Source of the DNA: Glycine soja
Lineage: Eukaryota; Streptophyta; Magnoliopsida; Fabales; Fabaceae
Assembly: GCF_004193775.1 (NCBI RefSeq)
Contig: NC_041011.1
Location: forward strand, 16,152,201-16,216,200
DNA length: 64,000 nt
Direction of reading: 5' to 3'
Below are positions 47,920 through 58,904 of the stretch, piece after piece. The translations under genes and the position numbers were made by a program. The notes below the pieces were generated by a model. That model was not told the origin of the DNA and made no database searches. It saw only the letters and a program-made list of their open reading frames with translations. How positions within the stretch are numbered: position 1 is the stretch's first letter; each line of letters starts with the position of its first letter.

Positions 47920-48438
47920 CTATGTGATAGTACTTGAGCAACACTGTTTCCTTGGTCTGGTATGTGTTGGCAACCTGTTCGTGGACAAGCTGTGAGTCTG
48001 GGTAGAATCATAGCCACTTGGCTCCAACTTCCCTATCTAGCTTTAGACATGCAATGAGTGCCTTGTACTCTGCCTGATTGTTTAAGGCTCTGAAGTTGGG
48101 CTTGAGGGCTTGCTCTAGAGTGACATTGTCAAGGCCTTCGAGGATGATCCTTGCCCTGCTTCCTTTTACGTTGGACGCACTGTCAACGTAAAAGGTCCAC
48201 CAATTTGGGGTGGTTGTGTTGTTTCCAACGCATTGTACCAAAAAGTCAGCCACAAATTGGTTCTTCATGGGGCTGCACGGTTTGTACTAAATGTCAAACT
48301 TTGATAGTTCGACAACCAAGCTACAATCCTTCTTGTGAGTTCAAGCTTTCTCAAAACCTGCTTGATGGGGTAGTTCGTCTTGACTACGACTTGATGACTT
48401 TGCAAGTAGGGCCTGAGTTGTCGTGCCGAGGTGATGAG
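47920..48438 (-). pseudogene. Element A pol fragment: archaeal-like RNase H domain
   Basis: Minus strand: the end of the first RNase H/connection region (ARQLRPYLQSHQVVVKTNYPI, about 48430-48370), then FVADFLVQCVG and the second RNase H domain WWTFYVDSASNVKGSRARIIL, LNNQAEYKALIACLKLDREV (48250-48010). The frame is cut by B at 47920 and resumes at 30139 (FKYFEIYYIPRES). A further 80 bp of pol (YFTSRMFHDAEKCYQMIEK) lies at 51445-51524, beyond solo LTR D. A second RNase H of this type marks the Tat lineage. Confidence 0.8.
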
Positions 48439-51400
48439 TGACACCCTCTACCCCGACATATATATAAATAAATAAAATATATAAAAATATCGGTAACCAA
48501 ATTCACACGGGTAAAAGGTTCGCATTCACTTTACTATTATCAATTAAAACTTATTAAAACATATTCGGCTCATAATAAGGCCGTCAAAATTTACAAAAAT
48601 ATTTTGTTAAATCAGTGAGATAAAATAAAATAGACTAACATCATGCAATTAATATAAAAACTTATGCCCCACTGTCACATCCTATCAGAGCATTGTGTCC
48701 CGACGTCCTTCAGCACAAGGTTCCTTAAAGCACTTGACCTAGCCATCTGCTCCTCCGAACACAAAGTTCAAGATCATCACAGGATCCAAACACAAACAAC
48801 ACACAGGGAGTGAGTTATCACATTCTTAACTAATAGAGAAGCAAGACAACTAGATATACATATCATATAAACAAAATAAAACTTACATAAATATAACTCA
48901 CATAATTCCACCACTTTGTCATTCAAAATTCACCTTTTAATCATCAATCACACTTTTCAATCATCAATCACATTACACAAGAATCACACACTCCGATCAA
49001 GACATAATAACACATCAATTTCATAATAAACAATTAGCAAGCGTATGCAACAGTTATGCTAAGACTCAATCCTATATGCAATGTGGTACCATGTTAGTGA
49101 AAAACCATCCTGGGGCGCTTAGGAGTACATAACAAGACACACCATACAATGGGTTTGTCAGGTCACTCTCACTAAGTAAGATCATAGGGAGACTAGTTAG
49201 GGTCACGATGTTTTGCGAGGATGCTCCAACCATATGGGATCAACATAGGCTTAAAGGAGCACTCAAACCCGATGACCCCCAAGGCCTACACTTCAAAGAG
49301 TCCGTCAGGGCCTCTCCCTCCTGATTTAGGTCCAACCCCTAAAATAATTTTGCATGCAGACACTGCTCATGAATTATACAATACCCACGACCTCACACTC
49401 GTGTTTTAAACACGTTCAACACAATTGCGCTACGATTTAACACTGGTTCCTAAATAGGAAACCTACAGTTTCTCTTTAACATTGGTTCTTAATTAGGAAC
49501 CTACATTTTCCCTTTAACACTGCGCATCAACGTTTTTCTCAAGATAACACTGGTCGGGTTATTGTACAATTCATAGCTTACAACACAAGTAATATCACAT
49601 CAAGTGTTAACTACACACTTATCCACAACCAAAACTCATTCACAATTTCATATCTCATAGTGTCACAATCCACCATCACATGTTTACACGTATCTCACAA
49701 ATTAACACATGTTCAACTTTACACTTATACTCAATCTCAATAACAATATTATAATCTCAAAGCAACATGTTATTCCACAATTCATCACATATTCCATTTA
49801 TAAACACTGCTCATGAATTACACAATACCACGACCTCACACTCATGTTTCAAACACGTTTAACACATTGCGCTACAATTTAACACTGGTTCCTAACTAGG
49901 AACCTACACTTTCTCTTTAATATAACGCATAAACATTGGTCGGGTTATTGTATAATTCATAGCTCACAATACGATTATTGTAACATCAAGTGTTAAACAC
50001 ATCTACTTATTCACAACCAAATATCATACCCATAATTTAACATCTCATAACATTCCTAATGATATTCATAAGGTACAACATACACATATTTATCAAATCT
50101 AACCATAATATTCTCAAACTCCAACAATTAATAATTTTTGGAATCATACTATAACAACTCTACAATATTATTTACATAAAATATTAATATAAATAAATAT
50201 ATAACTAATTCTATATATATAAACTAGCATACATCATATTGGATCACTAATTTCAAAGTAAGCTTTCAATGCACAAATTGTAAATAATTATATGAACACT
50301 TTGGTCAATTTCAATTATGATATTAATTTAAAACTATATAAAAAAAACCTAAAAAGCATGAAAAAGAGAAAATACAAAATCAATATCTCACTCTAAATTT
50401 CTCCTTACTTTATATTCATCAATTCATGCTAATTAGAAAAATGCTCGATTTATAGGGTTCACACTCGATACAATAGCATATTAATTTCACAAAAATTGGT
50501 TTGTCAAACATATATAATTCACAATTATAATTATAAGGATAGAATCAAAAATGATGGAAACACCCTAAAACTCATTCCAATTAATACTCTAAGGATCCCT
50601 ACACATGTTCTCACTAATCCCCAATTGTGAATAACTCATCCCTTACCTCGATGTAGTCGCTCAAGCATTCTCCATTATCCATTGTGGTGTTTTTGGTGCT
50701 TTCTAGAGCTCCTCCTCCGATTGTTCTGTTAGGGTTCCCAACACTAGGGAGAATGAGAAGGGATTGAGGTCTCTATTCTGTATTGCTTCGTGCGATTCAT
50801 CTTTCTCTCTCCATAGACATTACTCTGCAAAACCCAATGTGAAGACGTGCACAAATGACTCTCGAACAACATATAAAATTTTCACTACAATCCAACGGTT
50901 GACGAGTCCAGGATCGTAGTTTTACCGAAACAATTTTGGGTTTCTACTGGAAAGGAAAAAGCTACGATGCAAAGGGTATTTCTCTCAGCTCCGACATTAT
51001 TTCAAAATTCCCAACGGTGAGAATGCTCGTAATTGAGTTGTTAACCTGTTGCTTAAATTTCACAACGATCCGACGGTGAATGAGTCCAAGATCGTTGTTT
51101 TCTGAGACAAGTTTGGTGGTCTGCAGGAAAAAGAGAGGGTTTTGAGAGGAGAAGGGGGAAAACGAAAATGAGGGAAAGAGGCACCCGTCAGTGTAAAAAA
51201 TGACCTAACGCTATTTATAGCTAGGTTTTACTCTATTTATTTATTATTTTATAAAACAAACTCTATTTTATTCTCTATCAAACAAATAAATAAAATACCC
51301 TTTTTATTTTCTCTCAAATCATTATTTTTATTAATAATTATATCTCCTTATTTATTTATTTATAAAATCTCATCATTTTTCTAAAACTATATTTTATTAT

Positions 51401-51449
51401 AATTAATTTTTTTTAAATTAGCTTATGAAAAATGGGATGTTACAATGAG
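48434..51449. mobile_element. Solo LTR D, 3.0 kb, with 5-bp target duplication ATGAG
   Basis: LTR 48439-51444 begins TGACACCCTCTACCCC and ends GGGATGTTACA. It is flanked by ATGAG at 48434-48438 and 51445-51449. The length is 3006 bp with no gag-pol, so it is a solo LTR formed by LTR-LTR recombination. It contains internal duplicated blocks (49360-49560 versus 49805-49990, both with AACACTGGTTCCTAA and GGTCGGGTTATTGTA). Long LTRs like this are typical of large Tat/Ogre-type elements; family is inferred. Confidence 0.88.
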
Positions 51450-51524
51450 TGTTAGCACCACCTTTTCAATCATTTGGTAGCACTTCTCGGCGTCATGGAA
51501 CATGCGGCTGGTAAAATAACGGGG

Positions 51525-51835
51525 TACCGAACTTCACACATCGACTTGGAGATGTGTCTTTGACAGGAGGGAGGACATGCAAAATAAAGTACTCTGACGC
51601 TCAAGTAAAAATATGTGTAAGGAAAGAAAAACAAGCATATGCTTAAATGGTGCTTGTATAAGCGAAACAGAAAGAAAGGGGCACATGCTTGGTGTCATGC
51701 GTTGAATGTGTGAGCAGGTCGTGTAGAGTGGTTCGATGAAACTTGTATTTATAGTAGGACTGACATGGAGGTGGACATGTGTCTTTAAGTGTCACGTAAG
51801 ACGTCACATAGATTTTGTGGGTCCTAGACAATACA
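51525..51835 (-). repeat. 5' LTR of element A (internally deleted)
   Basis: Matches 24591-24820 and 25105-25191. Starts on the minus strand at 51835 with TGTATTGTCTAGGACC and carries TATAAATA at 51753-51746. Its inner end is lost: at 51525 it passes directly into pol codons, so PBS, gag, protease and most RT were removed by one deletion. Confidence 0.8.
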
Positions 51836-52705
51836 CAACTTGAGTTGTTTGTACTTGACTTCCATCCATTCTATTTGAACATTTTATTAAATAGGACGGT
51901 CAACAATTACATATAGGACACTCATAATTAAAAGTTGAATACATGGCCACATAAAACAATTAATTACCTTCCCAAATATTCTTTCACCAAATCGATGCCA
52001 GGATTTGCAACATCTTGGTTCCAAAAAAAACATTAGAGATTCCCATCACACCTGTAACATTATTTAATGTGTTTTATTTTTTCCCCATTTTTGTCAAACT
52101 CAATAATGCTATCCTTCTCAATAACATGACCAATAACATCTGCACTGAAAACATTTAAAATCAGATTTTACATACATTAATAAAACATAAAACAAAATAT
52201 AGAAAGAGTGGACTACTAACCTAACAACAAATCTTCCTTGACAATAGACAAAATGTATTTAAAATCAATGAAATCAAATTGGTACTTTGGAATCTCATTT
52301 GCATCTATTGGAACACATTTTGTGTCTTCCATGAAGTTTAACTTGAACATATATGGTTTGTTGTTTTGAACCTGGTATCATTCGGAGCTACCAAAAAATA
52401 CTTAATGAAATAAGCCGACCCTTCATTGAATACCTTTTGGAACTTGGGAATATAAGCTTTTTTGATAGAGGCATGAATTTTTCCACTCTACATAATAAAT
52501 AAAAAAATTATACATTGATCAAAAACCAAAAACTTATATGGTTCTGTTTGTTTGCCTTTTCATCTATGAAAATCATTTCCAAACTGTCAATCTCGTTTTG
52601 TTTGTGATACTCAAGCAGTGTCCATAGACAAATTACTCTAACTTTGATCCTCCATTTTATTTTACCCGAGCCAATTGCACCTATGAATGAGAAGGGTGCA
52701 GCCAT
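51836..52705 (-). pseudogene. Helitron RPA-like protein, N-terminal part (DUF223-type OB folds)
   Basis: Minus strand from ATG 52705: MAAPFSFIGAIGSGKIKWRI, VRVICLWTLLEYHKQNEIDS, LEMIFIDEKANK; then exon pieces IPKFQKVFNEGSAYFIKYFLVAPND (about 52450-52370) and ADVIGHVIEKDSIIEFDKNG (about 52140-52080). These are the first OB folds of RPA70-type proteins as carried by plant Helitrons. Frameshifts are present near 52075 and 52345. At 51836 coding passes into element A; it resumes at 23710. Confidence 0.8.
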
Positions 52706-52764
52706 AATGCAAATTCATGGACTCAACCTCAACTATAGAAACTCAACTTCAGGCTCAGCTATAT

Positions 52765-53095
52765 TGTTGGTTTTGTGGAGGAAATTATAAAAAGACAGAG
52801 GAGAAAAAAGAGACAATACGTATGCTGAGGAAATAGAATTATTCTATTCTAATTCAAATTGTTCTCAACAGCGATACAATAAATAGCAAAAGATAAACTA
52901 ATGAGATAACAAGATATTAGTAAAATAGAATATTAAAACTAACTTGCTCCTTAAAGATAGGAACCACTTATTGACTAGGTTAATCCATTAAAACTGACTT
53001 ACTTCTAAAATATAGGAAACCAACTTATTTACTAAATCCTATTTTAAAAACTGAAAAATAAAATATTATGCAGTTACAAAAGTATATCTTCAACA
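52765..53095 (-). repeat. LTR of a Ty1/copia element (3' copy), 331 bp
   Basis: Minus strand: starts TGTTGAAGATATACTTTTG at 53095, ends CCACAAAACCAACA at 52765, with TGTTG/CAACA ends. A purine-rich AAAAGCAAGGATGAG precedes it. No second copy is seen in the window. Confidence 0.8.
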
Positions 53096-53185
53096 CTCAT
53101 CCTTGCTTTTGGAACTGCAAACTCCAATTCTTTGCCTTAAGAGTTCAAGTTTGTTGATAGGTAGTGACTTTGTAAACATGTCAGC

Positions 53186-54361
53186 CTATTGATCTTTAGA
53201 CTTGCAGTAAATTAAGTTTACTTCTCCATTTTGTTGCATCTTTATCAAATAATAGACCTTGATATTGAAATATTTAGTCTTCCCATGACACACGGGATTG
53301 TTTGCAATAGCAATGGCTACTTGATTGTCAACAAAAATTCCAGTTTTGTTCTTTTGAGAAAATAGAATTTTTGGCCTTGTTGTAGTGAGATACATTAGAC
53401 ATCCAATCAAGCTCCCATAATATCCTTCATCAATGTTATCAACACCTTCTTCCTTGCTGAACTTCTCCTTTTGATTCATTGATGTGCTAACAGATTTACA
53501 TTCCTCCATTTGAAACTTCTTCAAATTTTCTTTTGCATATTTCCTTTTTTTCATGTTTAGCATTCTTTCAAGATGACAATGACCAAGTCTCTTGTGCCAG
53601 AGTTCCGTGGGTGTGACTTGAGTGAAATAGGTTGTATGCTCTTCCTTTGCTGGATCAAATGAAAAGCTTTTACCTTTCATTTTAACCCTTAGAACTTCTC
53701 GGCCAACAATGTCATAGATAAAGAAATGTTGATGTTCAAAGGACACTTTAAATCCCTTTTTAATCAACTGACCTACACTTAGCAAGTTTTGGTCAATGTT
53801 AGGTACATAAAGAACATCTGATATTAGTTTGATACCTGAACACGTTGAAATTGCAACAATTCCTTTTCCTTTTACTGGAATATAGCCACCATTCCCAATT
53901 TTGACCTTTGAGACATTAGTTGGCTTCAAATCCTTGAATAGAGTCTTATCATATGTCATGTGGTTCGTACAACCACTACCAATCAACCAACTTTCACTTG
54001 ATTCACTACTCAAGAAGCATGTGGCCACAAACAGTTGGTCCTCCTCGTCTTGATTAGCAATCTGAGCTCCCTCATCATGGTGATTTTTGTTGGGGCAGAT
54101 CACCGCTTCACGCCCTATTTGGTTGCACTTGTTACATTTTGCATCTGGTCTCCTCCAACATCTGAAAGGTGCATGACCTTTTTTGCCATAATCATGACAA
54201 GGTGGATAATTTTTCTTTTTATCCTTACCTTTGTTTTGGTTGTTTGCACTATTTTCGCTGCTTGCTGGTTGGTTCTTCTTGAAAAAATTATTTTTGTTTT
54301 CATCAACTTCATGATGTTTGGCGGGCAAAGCACCTTCGACAACATGATCTTGCCTCATCAA
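53186..54361 (-). pseudogene. Ty1/copia polyprotein remnant: nucleocapsid, protease, pre-integrase fused in frame to RT end and RNase H (391 codons)
   Basis: The open frame holds a zinc knuckle (CNKCNQIGREAVICP), the protease region WLIGSGCTNHMTYD (expected DSG reads GSG), the GAG pre-integrase motif LWHKRLGHCHLERML, then jumps to the far end of RT (KYAKENLKKFQMEECKS, EGYYGSLIGCLMYLTTTRP) and jumps again to RNase H (GIFVDNQVAIAIANNPV, KTKYFNIKVYYL). The integrase, most of RT and a middle part of RNase H are absent, yet the frame stays open. The protease Asp is lost. It is non-functional as a transposon. Confidence 0.88.
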
Positions 54362-54367
54362 CCTTCG

Positions 54368-54791
54368 CTACTCTTGAGCTTGCAGGGCATGTATCACTTC
54401 TACCAATGTGATTTTTGACAGATCCTTTGTGTTCTCCAATGAAGCTATAGATGTTTCATACCGCTCCAACACCGTTATCAAAATTTTCTCTACAATTCTC
54501 GAATCAGCAAAATCACTTCCCAACAAATTTATCTTGTTGGCAATACCCAACAATTTGTTTGAGTATTCTTTGATTGTCTATGACTCTTTCATCCTTTGAA
54601 GCTCAAATTCCCTCCTTAAATTCAGCACTTGCATGCTTCGTATTCTATCATCTCCAGCGTATTCCTCTTTCAGATAATCCCAAATTGCTTTGGGTAATTT
54701 AAGAGTCATGATTCTGATGAATATCATTTGTGAAACACCAGTGAACAAACATGGCCTCTCCTTTGCCTTCTTCATCTTTTTTTCCTTGTGA
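54368..54791 (-). pseudogene. Ty1/copia gag (UBN2-type), truncated by a CACTA end
   Basis: Minus strand: IWDYLKEEYAGDDRIRSMQV, LNLRREFELQRMKES, stop at about 54579, then TIKEYSNKLLGIANKINLLG and another stop at 54365-54367. It continues into the 391-codon frame below. The N-terminal part is missing because CACTA-like DNA begins at 54792. Confidence 0.85.
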
Positions 54792-55310
54792 CACAACTAG
54801 AAAAATGACTTTTTACGACGGTTGTTAAGTGCTTTTAACGACGGTTGTAAACCGTCGTTGTATATAACGTCGTTGAAACGAAAGTTCTTTTTACGACGGT
54901 TATTACCGAAAAATCGTCTTTGAATGGTATGTCTGCTTGGACATTCAAAGACGGTTATTACTTAATAACCGTCTTTGAATGTTGCGTCTGCTTGGGCCTT
55001 CAAAGACGGTTATTAGATAATAACCGTCTTTGAATGCTGCGTCTGCTTCGACATTCAAAGACGGCCATTACATAATAATCATCCTTGAATGTTGTGTATC
55101 AAAGACGGTTATTATATAATAACCGTCTTTGAATGTTGTGTCTGCTTCGACATTCAAAGACGGTCATTATATAATAACCGTCTTTGAATGTTGTGTGACA
55201 CATCATTCAAAGACGGTCGCTAGATAATAACCATCTTTAAATTCTTTGTCTGCTTCAACATTCAAAGACGGTTGTTATGTAATAACCGACTTTGAATGCA
55301 GTGTCTTCAA
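54792..55310 (+). mobile_element. CACTA-type transposon end with hairpin subterminal repeats
   Basis: Begins CACAACTAGAAAAATGAC at 54792 (one change from a CACTACTAGAAAA-type terminus). It is followed by about seven copies of a unit of roughly 60 bp in which AAAGACGGTTATTA is followed within a few bases by its inverse TAATAACCGTCTTT. Subterminal repeats of this kind bind CACTA transposase. The opposite terminus was not found before 64000, so the extent is unknown. Confidence 0.7.
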
Positions 55311-56410
55311 TGATATAATTGCGATTTTTAGATAATTCGGTATCTGAATTCCCCACGGAATCACTCCATGACTTGGCAAACAATAAAATAAATGACACCT
55401 AACTAACACTATTAAAGCCATGGCACGAAATTGAAGTCAATTTTGGGGGAAATTGATTTAATATGTTCTTAAATGTTATAATTTAATTTTGATGTCAACT
55501 AAAGAATAAAAGATCATAAGTCATCCAAACTAACTAAATAATTTAGATCATCAATGATTAATAAACTTAGCTTAGGAAAGAATCCCAAACAAATACATGA
55601 AACAATGCTTACAATTAGTCATAACGACCAAACAACAATGTTTCCAAATGAAAAACAAGGTGATAAATAGCACTCAAAACAGAGCCGTTGTTGGGAGCAA
55701 TTAATTTATCTTGCACTGCAGACCAATAATTAATTAAACACCAACTCAATCATTGGAAACCAAGAATCATGAGTGTTAAACATGCAAACCAAAAACCAAC
55801 ACGATCAAATGGTGAACAAATCTCCATAAGCACTTATGCGAGAAATAAATAAGAAGAAAAACCGAGTTTATGCACAAGTTAAAAATCAGCTTCTGGAGAA
55901 ACTAAAATGAGAAAAGTTTTACAAATTCACTTATGCATATTCTTCTTATGATAACACATGATCATATAATTCATACCCCAAAAGAGCAAAAAAAAAAAAA
56001 GTATATATTAAGTCGTAAAACTATAATTTAGGAAAACGTACAATAATGGCATTTAGAATTATGTAAGTTACTATTCAAATTCAAATCTTATAAATTGTAA
56101 CCAAACATAACTGAAGAAAATACAAGATTGAAAATGTCTTCCACCCTCATAGACTGCTTTTAATTTTTTATCGAAAAGAAGTTTTTTTTAGGACAAAGTA
56201 TCTTTTTTATACTGTCTTTAAATTATACTAGATCCGGATAAGAGAAACTTAATTGAATATTTCTAAGGAGATGTGATTTGTCAAGTTATTGGTATTCAAT
56301 ATAATCATGTGCATTCATATTCCTAATAAATGTAGCAAAGACCAAGAAACATGCCAAAACTCTACATCCTCACCACAACAGCCAATAGGACAGCAACAAA
56401 AGTAAAATAC
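55311..56410. other. AT-rich DNA, no gene seen
   Basis: No open frame or repeat boundary that I can support. It lies between the CACTA subterminal array and the RBM39-like exons, and is probably transposon interior. Confidence 0.5.
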
Positions 56411-56939
56411 CTCCCGCAGCTAACTCTCAGTCATGTTGAAGTGAAGATTCCCCACATACAATTTTCGGTCCACAACTCCATAGGGGCCAGTTACACCGGC
56501 TGCTCCACCAGAAGCATTAGATTGAACAAGGTTCTTTTCAGCTTCAGAAGGTTTCACCATTACAAGTTGTCCAAGAAGAAGTTGGCAACATAAGTCAATA
56601 AAGTTCCAATGGAGAAAAAATAGTTCAATAGGCAAGTCATCACAGTTCCAATGGCAAAAGTAGATCAAATTTAAAAGCAACTGACCTTGCCAGCTTTTGA
56701 AAAGAACTCATACACATCTGTCTCTGTTGCTTTTAGCGGCATCTGAGATCATCACCGAACAAATAGCCAATCATCAGAACAAGACACCAAATATCCAAAT
56801 ATGTAGAACTTATGAATTCATATAATTTAAAACAAACAAAAATAGGAACTTCCAATAAACCTGGTAGGCAAAAACAGTTCTCTGATCCCTTTCTGGGTCT
56901 GCCTTAGGTTCTGCAACCTCATTTTTATCCCTAAATCTC
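56411..56939 (-). pseudogene. RBM39/CC1-like splicing factor gene fragment, three exons
   Basis: Minus-strand exons: 56861-56939 (RFRDKNEVAEPKADPERDQR, TVFAYQ), 56686-56742 (MPLKATETDVYEFFSKAGK) and about 56411-56572 (VMVKPSEAEKNLVQSNAS, VDRKLYVGNLHFNMTES). The first two have AG/GT borders. These are the start of RRM1 and the linker into RRM2 of RBM39-type splicing factors. The exon that should carry the rest of RRM1 is missing, and a Gln-to-stop change lies at 56420-56422. Only an internal slice of the gene is present, so this is a captured or duplicated fragment, not a host locus. Confidence 0.85.
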
Positions 56940-58539
56940 CTGCAACTCAAATTAAAATAAAGTTATTAAAAAAATAATAAAAGAAGTTCATATTAATTAA
57001 TTTTGATGATCAGAAGGTATAATTTATAGCATAATTCCAAATATACACCATTAACATTACAGTCCAAAATTCCACCTAATTTGAGAGGGAGTGATGTCTC
57101 ATTCTATCCGTATAATCCAAAGTATATTTTGTTAGCATATCATCCACCAAATCATCACTTAATAATCCTTACAATATTATGCATATACTTCAGGACCTAT
57201 GGTCAGGATTTCCTTACTTTATTATTCTTTGAATTAATAAAGCCAAAATTGCACCAGGAACCTATCATAAACCAACCTGGCAGGATCCATTAAATAAATC
57301 AATGATATAAAATACTAATACCTGGAAATATATAATAACATAATACCTACATCATGAATCCGGCTAAATCTAAGAGTCAAAGTAGCCAAATGAATGCCTA
57401 AGGCCCCAAGGTAAGGTGTCTGAAGAGGTATCACCGCCTATTGGGACCATAGGAGTATCTTTCTGGTTCAAAAGAGAAATAGAAATACCTTTACATCTTA
57501 TTCATAAATCATAACATTAGAAAAAGCCTAGCCAACTAACTTTACAGTCAGATACTAAAGCGTGTATAATAGTTATCATATTAAAAGAATAACTATTTTT
57601 TGGGACTCTTAGCAGCAAGGAACTTAGCATACAGTGAGTTGCACACATCATAATCTTTTATTTTTAGAATTAATGTAACATCACAAAGGGATTTCAATGC
57701 CTTGAGGCGATAGGCGCTTAAAACATAAAAGTATACACCTTAGTAAAGAAAACAGAGTTATGTTAATGCCTTGTGGCAACATAGCAATGATATGATTGAT
57801 ATACATTCTCAGGCCACCTCAAGGTCACTAATGGTATGCAAGTTGCAAAACAAAATCATATAAGAAATATATAACACGAAGAAGCTAAAATGCATAAAAT
57901 CTACCCTCAAATAATACAAATCCAGTCACATTTTATTAAATCAAATAAAGCTATATTCCCAACTCAGTCCCCCCTTTCACCAGAAAAAAAGGACAAAACT
58001 CCAATTGTGATTAGTTAAAGTTCTTCAGGTGCTTTTGGGATTGTTCTCCAATCAAAATTGGTGTTTCACACTTTCACTACATTAATCCGCATCGTAAAGG
58101 TTTCCATTAAAGGTTGACAAAGATTACCAACATAAAACTTCAATTTTGATTACAGAATCAAAAGTGCCTACGACACTGTATATAAGTTCAGTCCTTGCAT
58201 AGAATTACATGTTCATAAGATAGACATAATGGCATTCATATAAATCTTAAATAACTAAACATATCAACTAATTTAAGCTTTTGCAGTTTTGCTAATTAAG
58301 AGGGAAGCCACTATCAATTAGCAATGATGAAAGAAGTACATTAAATGCTTATAGAAAACACAATTAATTTAATGATTAAATTGCAGTTAAAAATCACATT
58401 GGTCTCAACTCTCAAATGACAAGCTTGAGAAAATTTTAAGAAAATAAGTACTAGCTCAAATGGTTAATAGTTTCTATAATTTTGAAAAGTATAATGTACA
58501 TTAACATTAGTGACAAAATAGTAAATGGAGTAGTTATAC
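56940..58539. other. Intron-like or transposon-interior DNA, no gene assigned
   Basis: AT-rich. A possible exon-like frame on the minus strand at about 57390-57480 (NQKDTPMVPIGGDTSSDT) has no recognised family. Otherwise nothing supportable. Confidence 0.4.
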
Positions 58540-58700
58540 CCGATCCAAGAAATATTTAGCAACATTGGGAAGATTATGTAATTCCTTTTTTGTCTTGTAT
58601 GTTTCTTGAACAGCAGGATCTTTCCAGATTTCATCTACCATAGGAGCATACTCACGCGTTGCAGCAGGGAAGAAGGCCTCCAAATCTCCGATGGCCATAA
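58540..58700 (-). pseudogene. Extra-large G protein (XLG)-like exon fragment
   Basis: Minus-strand exon reads [50 protein letters not shown] and ends at 58540 with a GT donor (58539-58538). This matches the helical-domain region of plant extra-large GTP-binding proteins from memory of the family. No neighbouring XLG exons (Ras-like motifs) are visible on either side, so it is an isolated fragment. The 5' splice border is uncertain. Confidence 0.7.
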
Positions 58701-58865
58701 TATCCAGTAATCAGTCAGAAAAGTGCTTGAATCTTTGATTATAGAGTAAACACTCACCTTGTTTTCGTCAGCTGCTGTCTCTGCTAAATTTATTATACAA
58801 TTAGATTCATTCACATAACTCTAGCCTTCGCTTTTTATTATACAATTAGAGACAAAAATTAAGGC

Positions 58866-58868
<3 letters not shown>

Positions 58869-58899
<31 letters not shown>
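58869..58899. repeat. (AT)n microsatellite
   Basis: About 15 AT dinucleotides, ending next to the solo LTR target duplication. Confidence 0.95.

Positions 58900-58900
<1 letters not shown>

Positions 58901-58904
<4 letters not shown>

Larger units (their letters stand above)
23716..51835 (-). mobile_element. Element A: Tat-lineage Ty3/gypsy retrotransposon, minus strand, fragmented by nested insertions
   Basis: The outer ends are the 3' LTR (23716-25191, interrupted by LTR E) and a shortened 5' LTR (51525-51835), flanked by CAACT at 23711-23715 and 51836-51840. Coding remains on the minus strand are a second (archaeal-like) RNase H domain, split by insertion B, and an integrase. Between the integrase and the 3' LTR there are a long region of tandem repeats and an antisense ORF. 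A second RNase H plus an antisense 3' ORF are marks of the Tat lineage. PBS, gag, protease and most of reverse transcriptase are missing: the 5' LTR runs straight into pol at 51525. Insertions B (30140-47919) and D (48439-51444) lie within it. Confidence 0.75.
15058..52705 (-). mobile_element. Helitron on the minus strand, heavily interrupted; 5' end not found
   Basis: The 3' terminus is at 15058: on the minus strand a 7-bp-stem hairpin is followed 8 nt later by CTAG and a host T. Upstream on the same strand come a Rep/helicase gene (15640-21022) and an RPA-like single-strand-binding gene in two parts (22390-23710 and 51836-52705). The gap between the two RPA parts is filled exactly by LTR-retrotransposon DNA flanked by a CAACT duplication (23711-23715 and 51836-51840), so the Helitron existed before those insertions. 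The 5' TC end was not identified; it should lie above 52705, beyond the copia and CACTA insertions, and may be outside the window. Confidence 0.75.
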
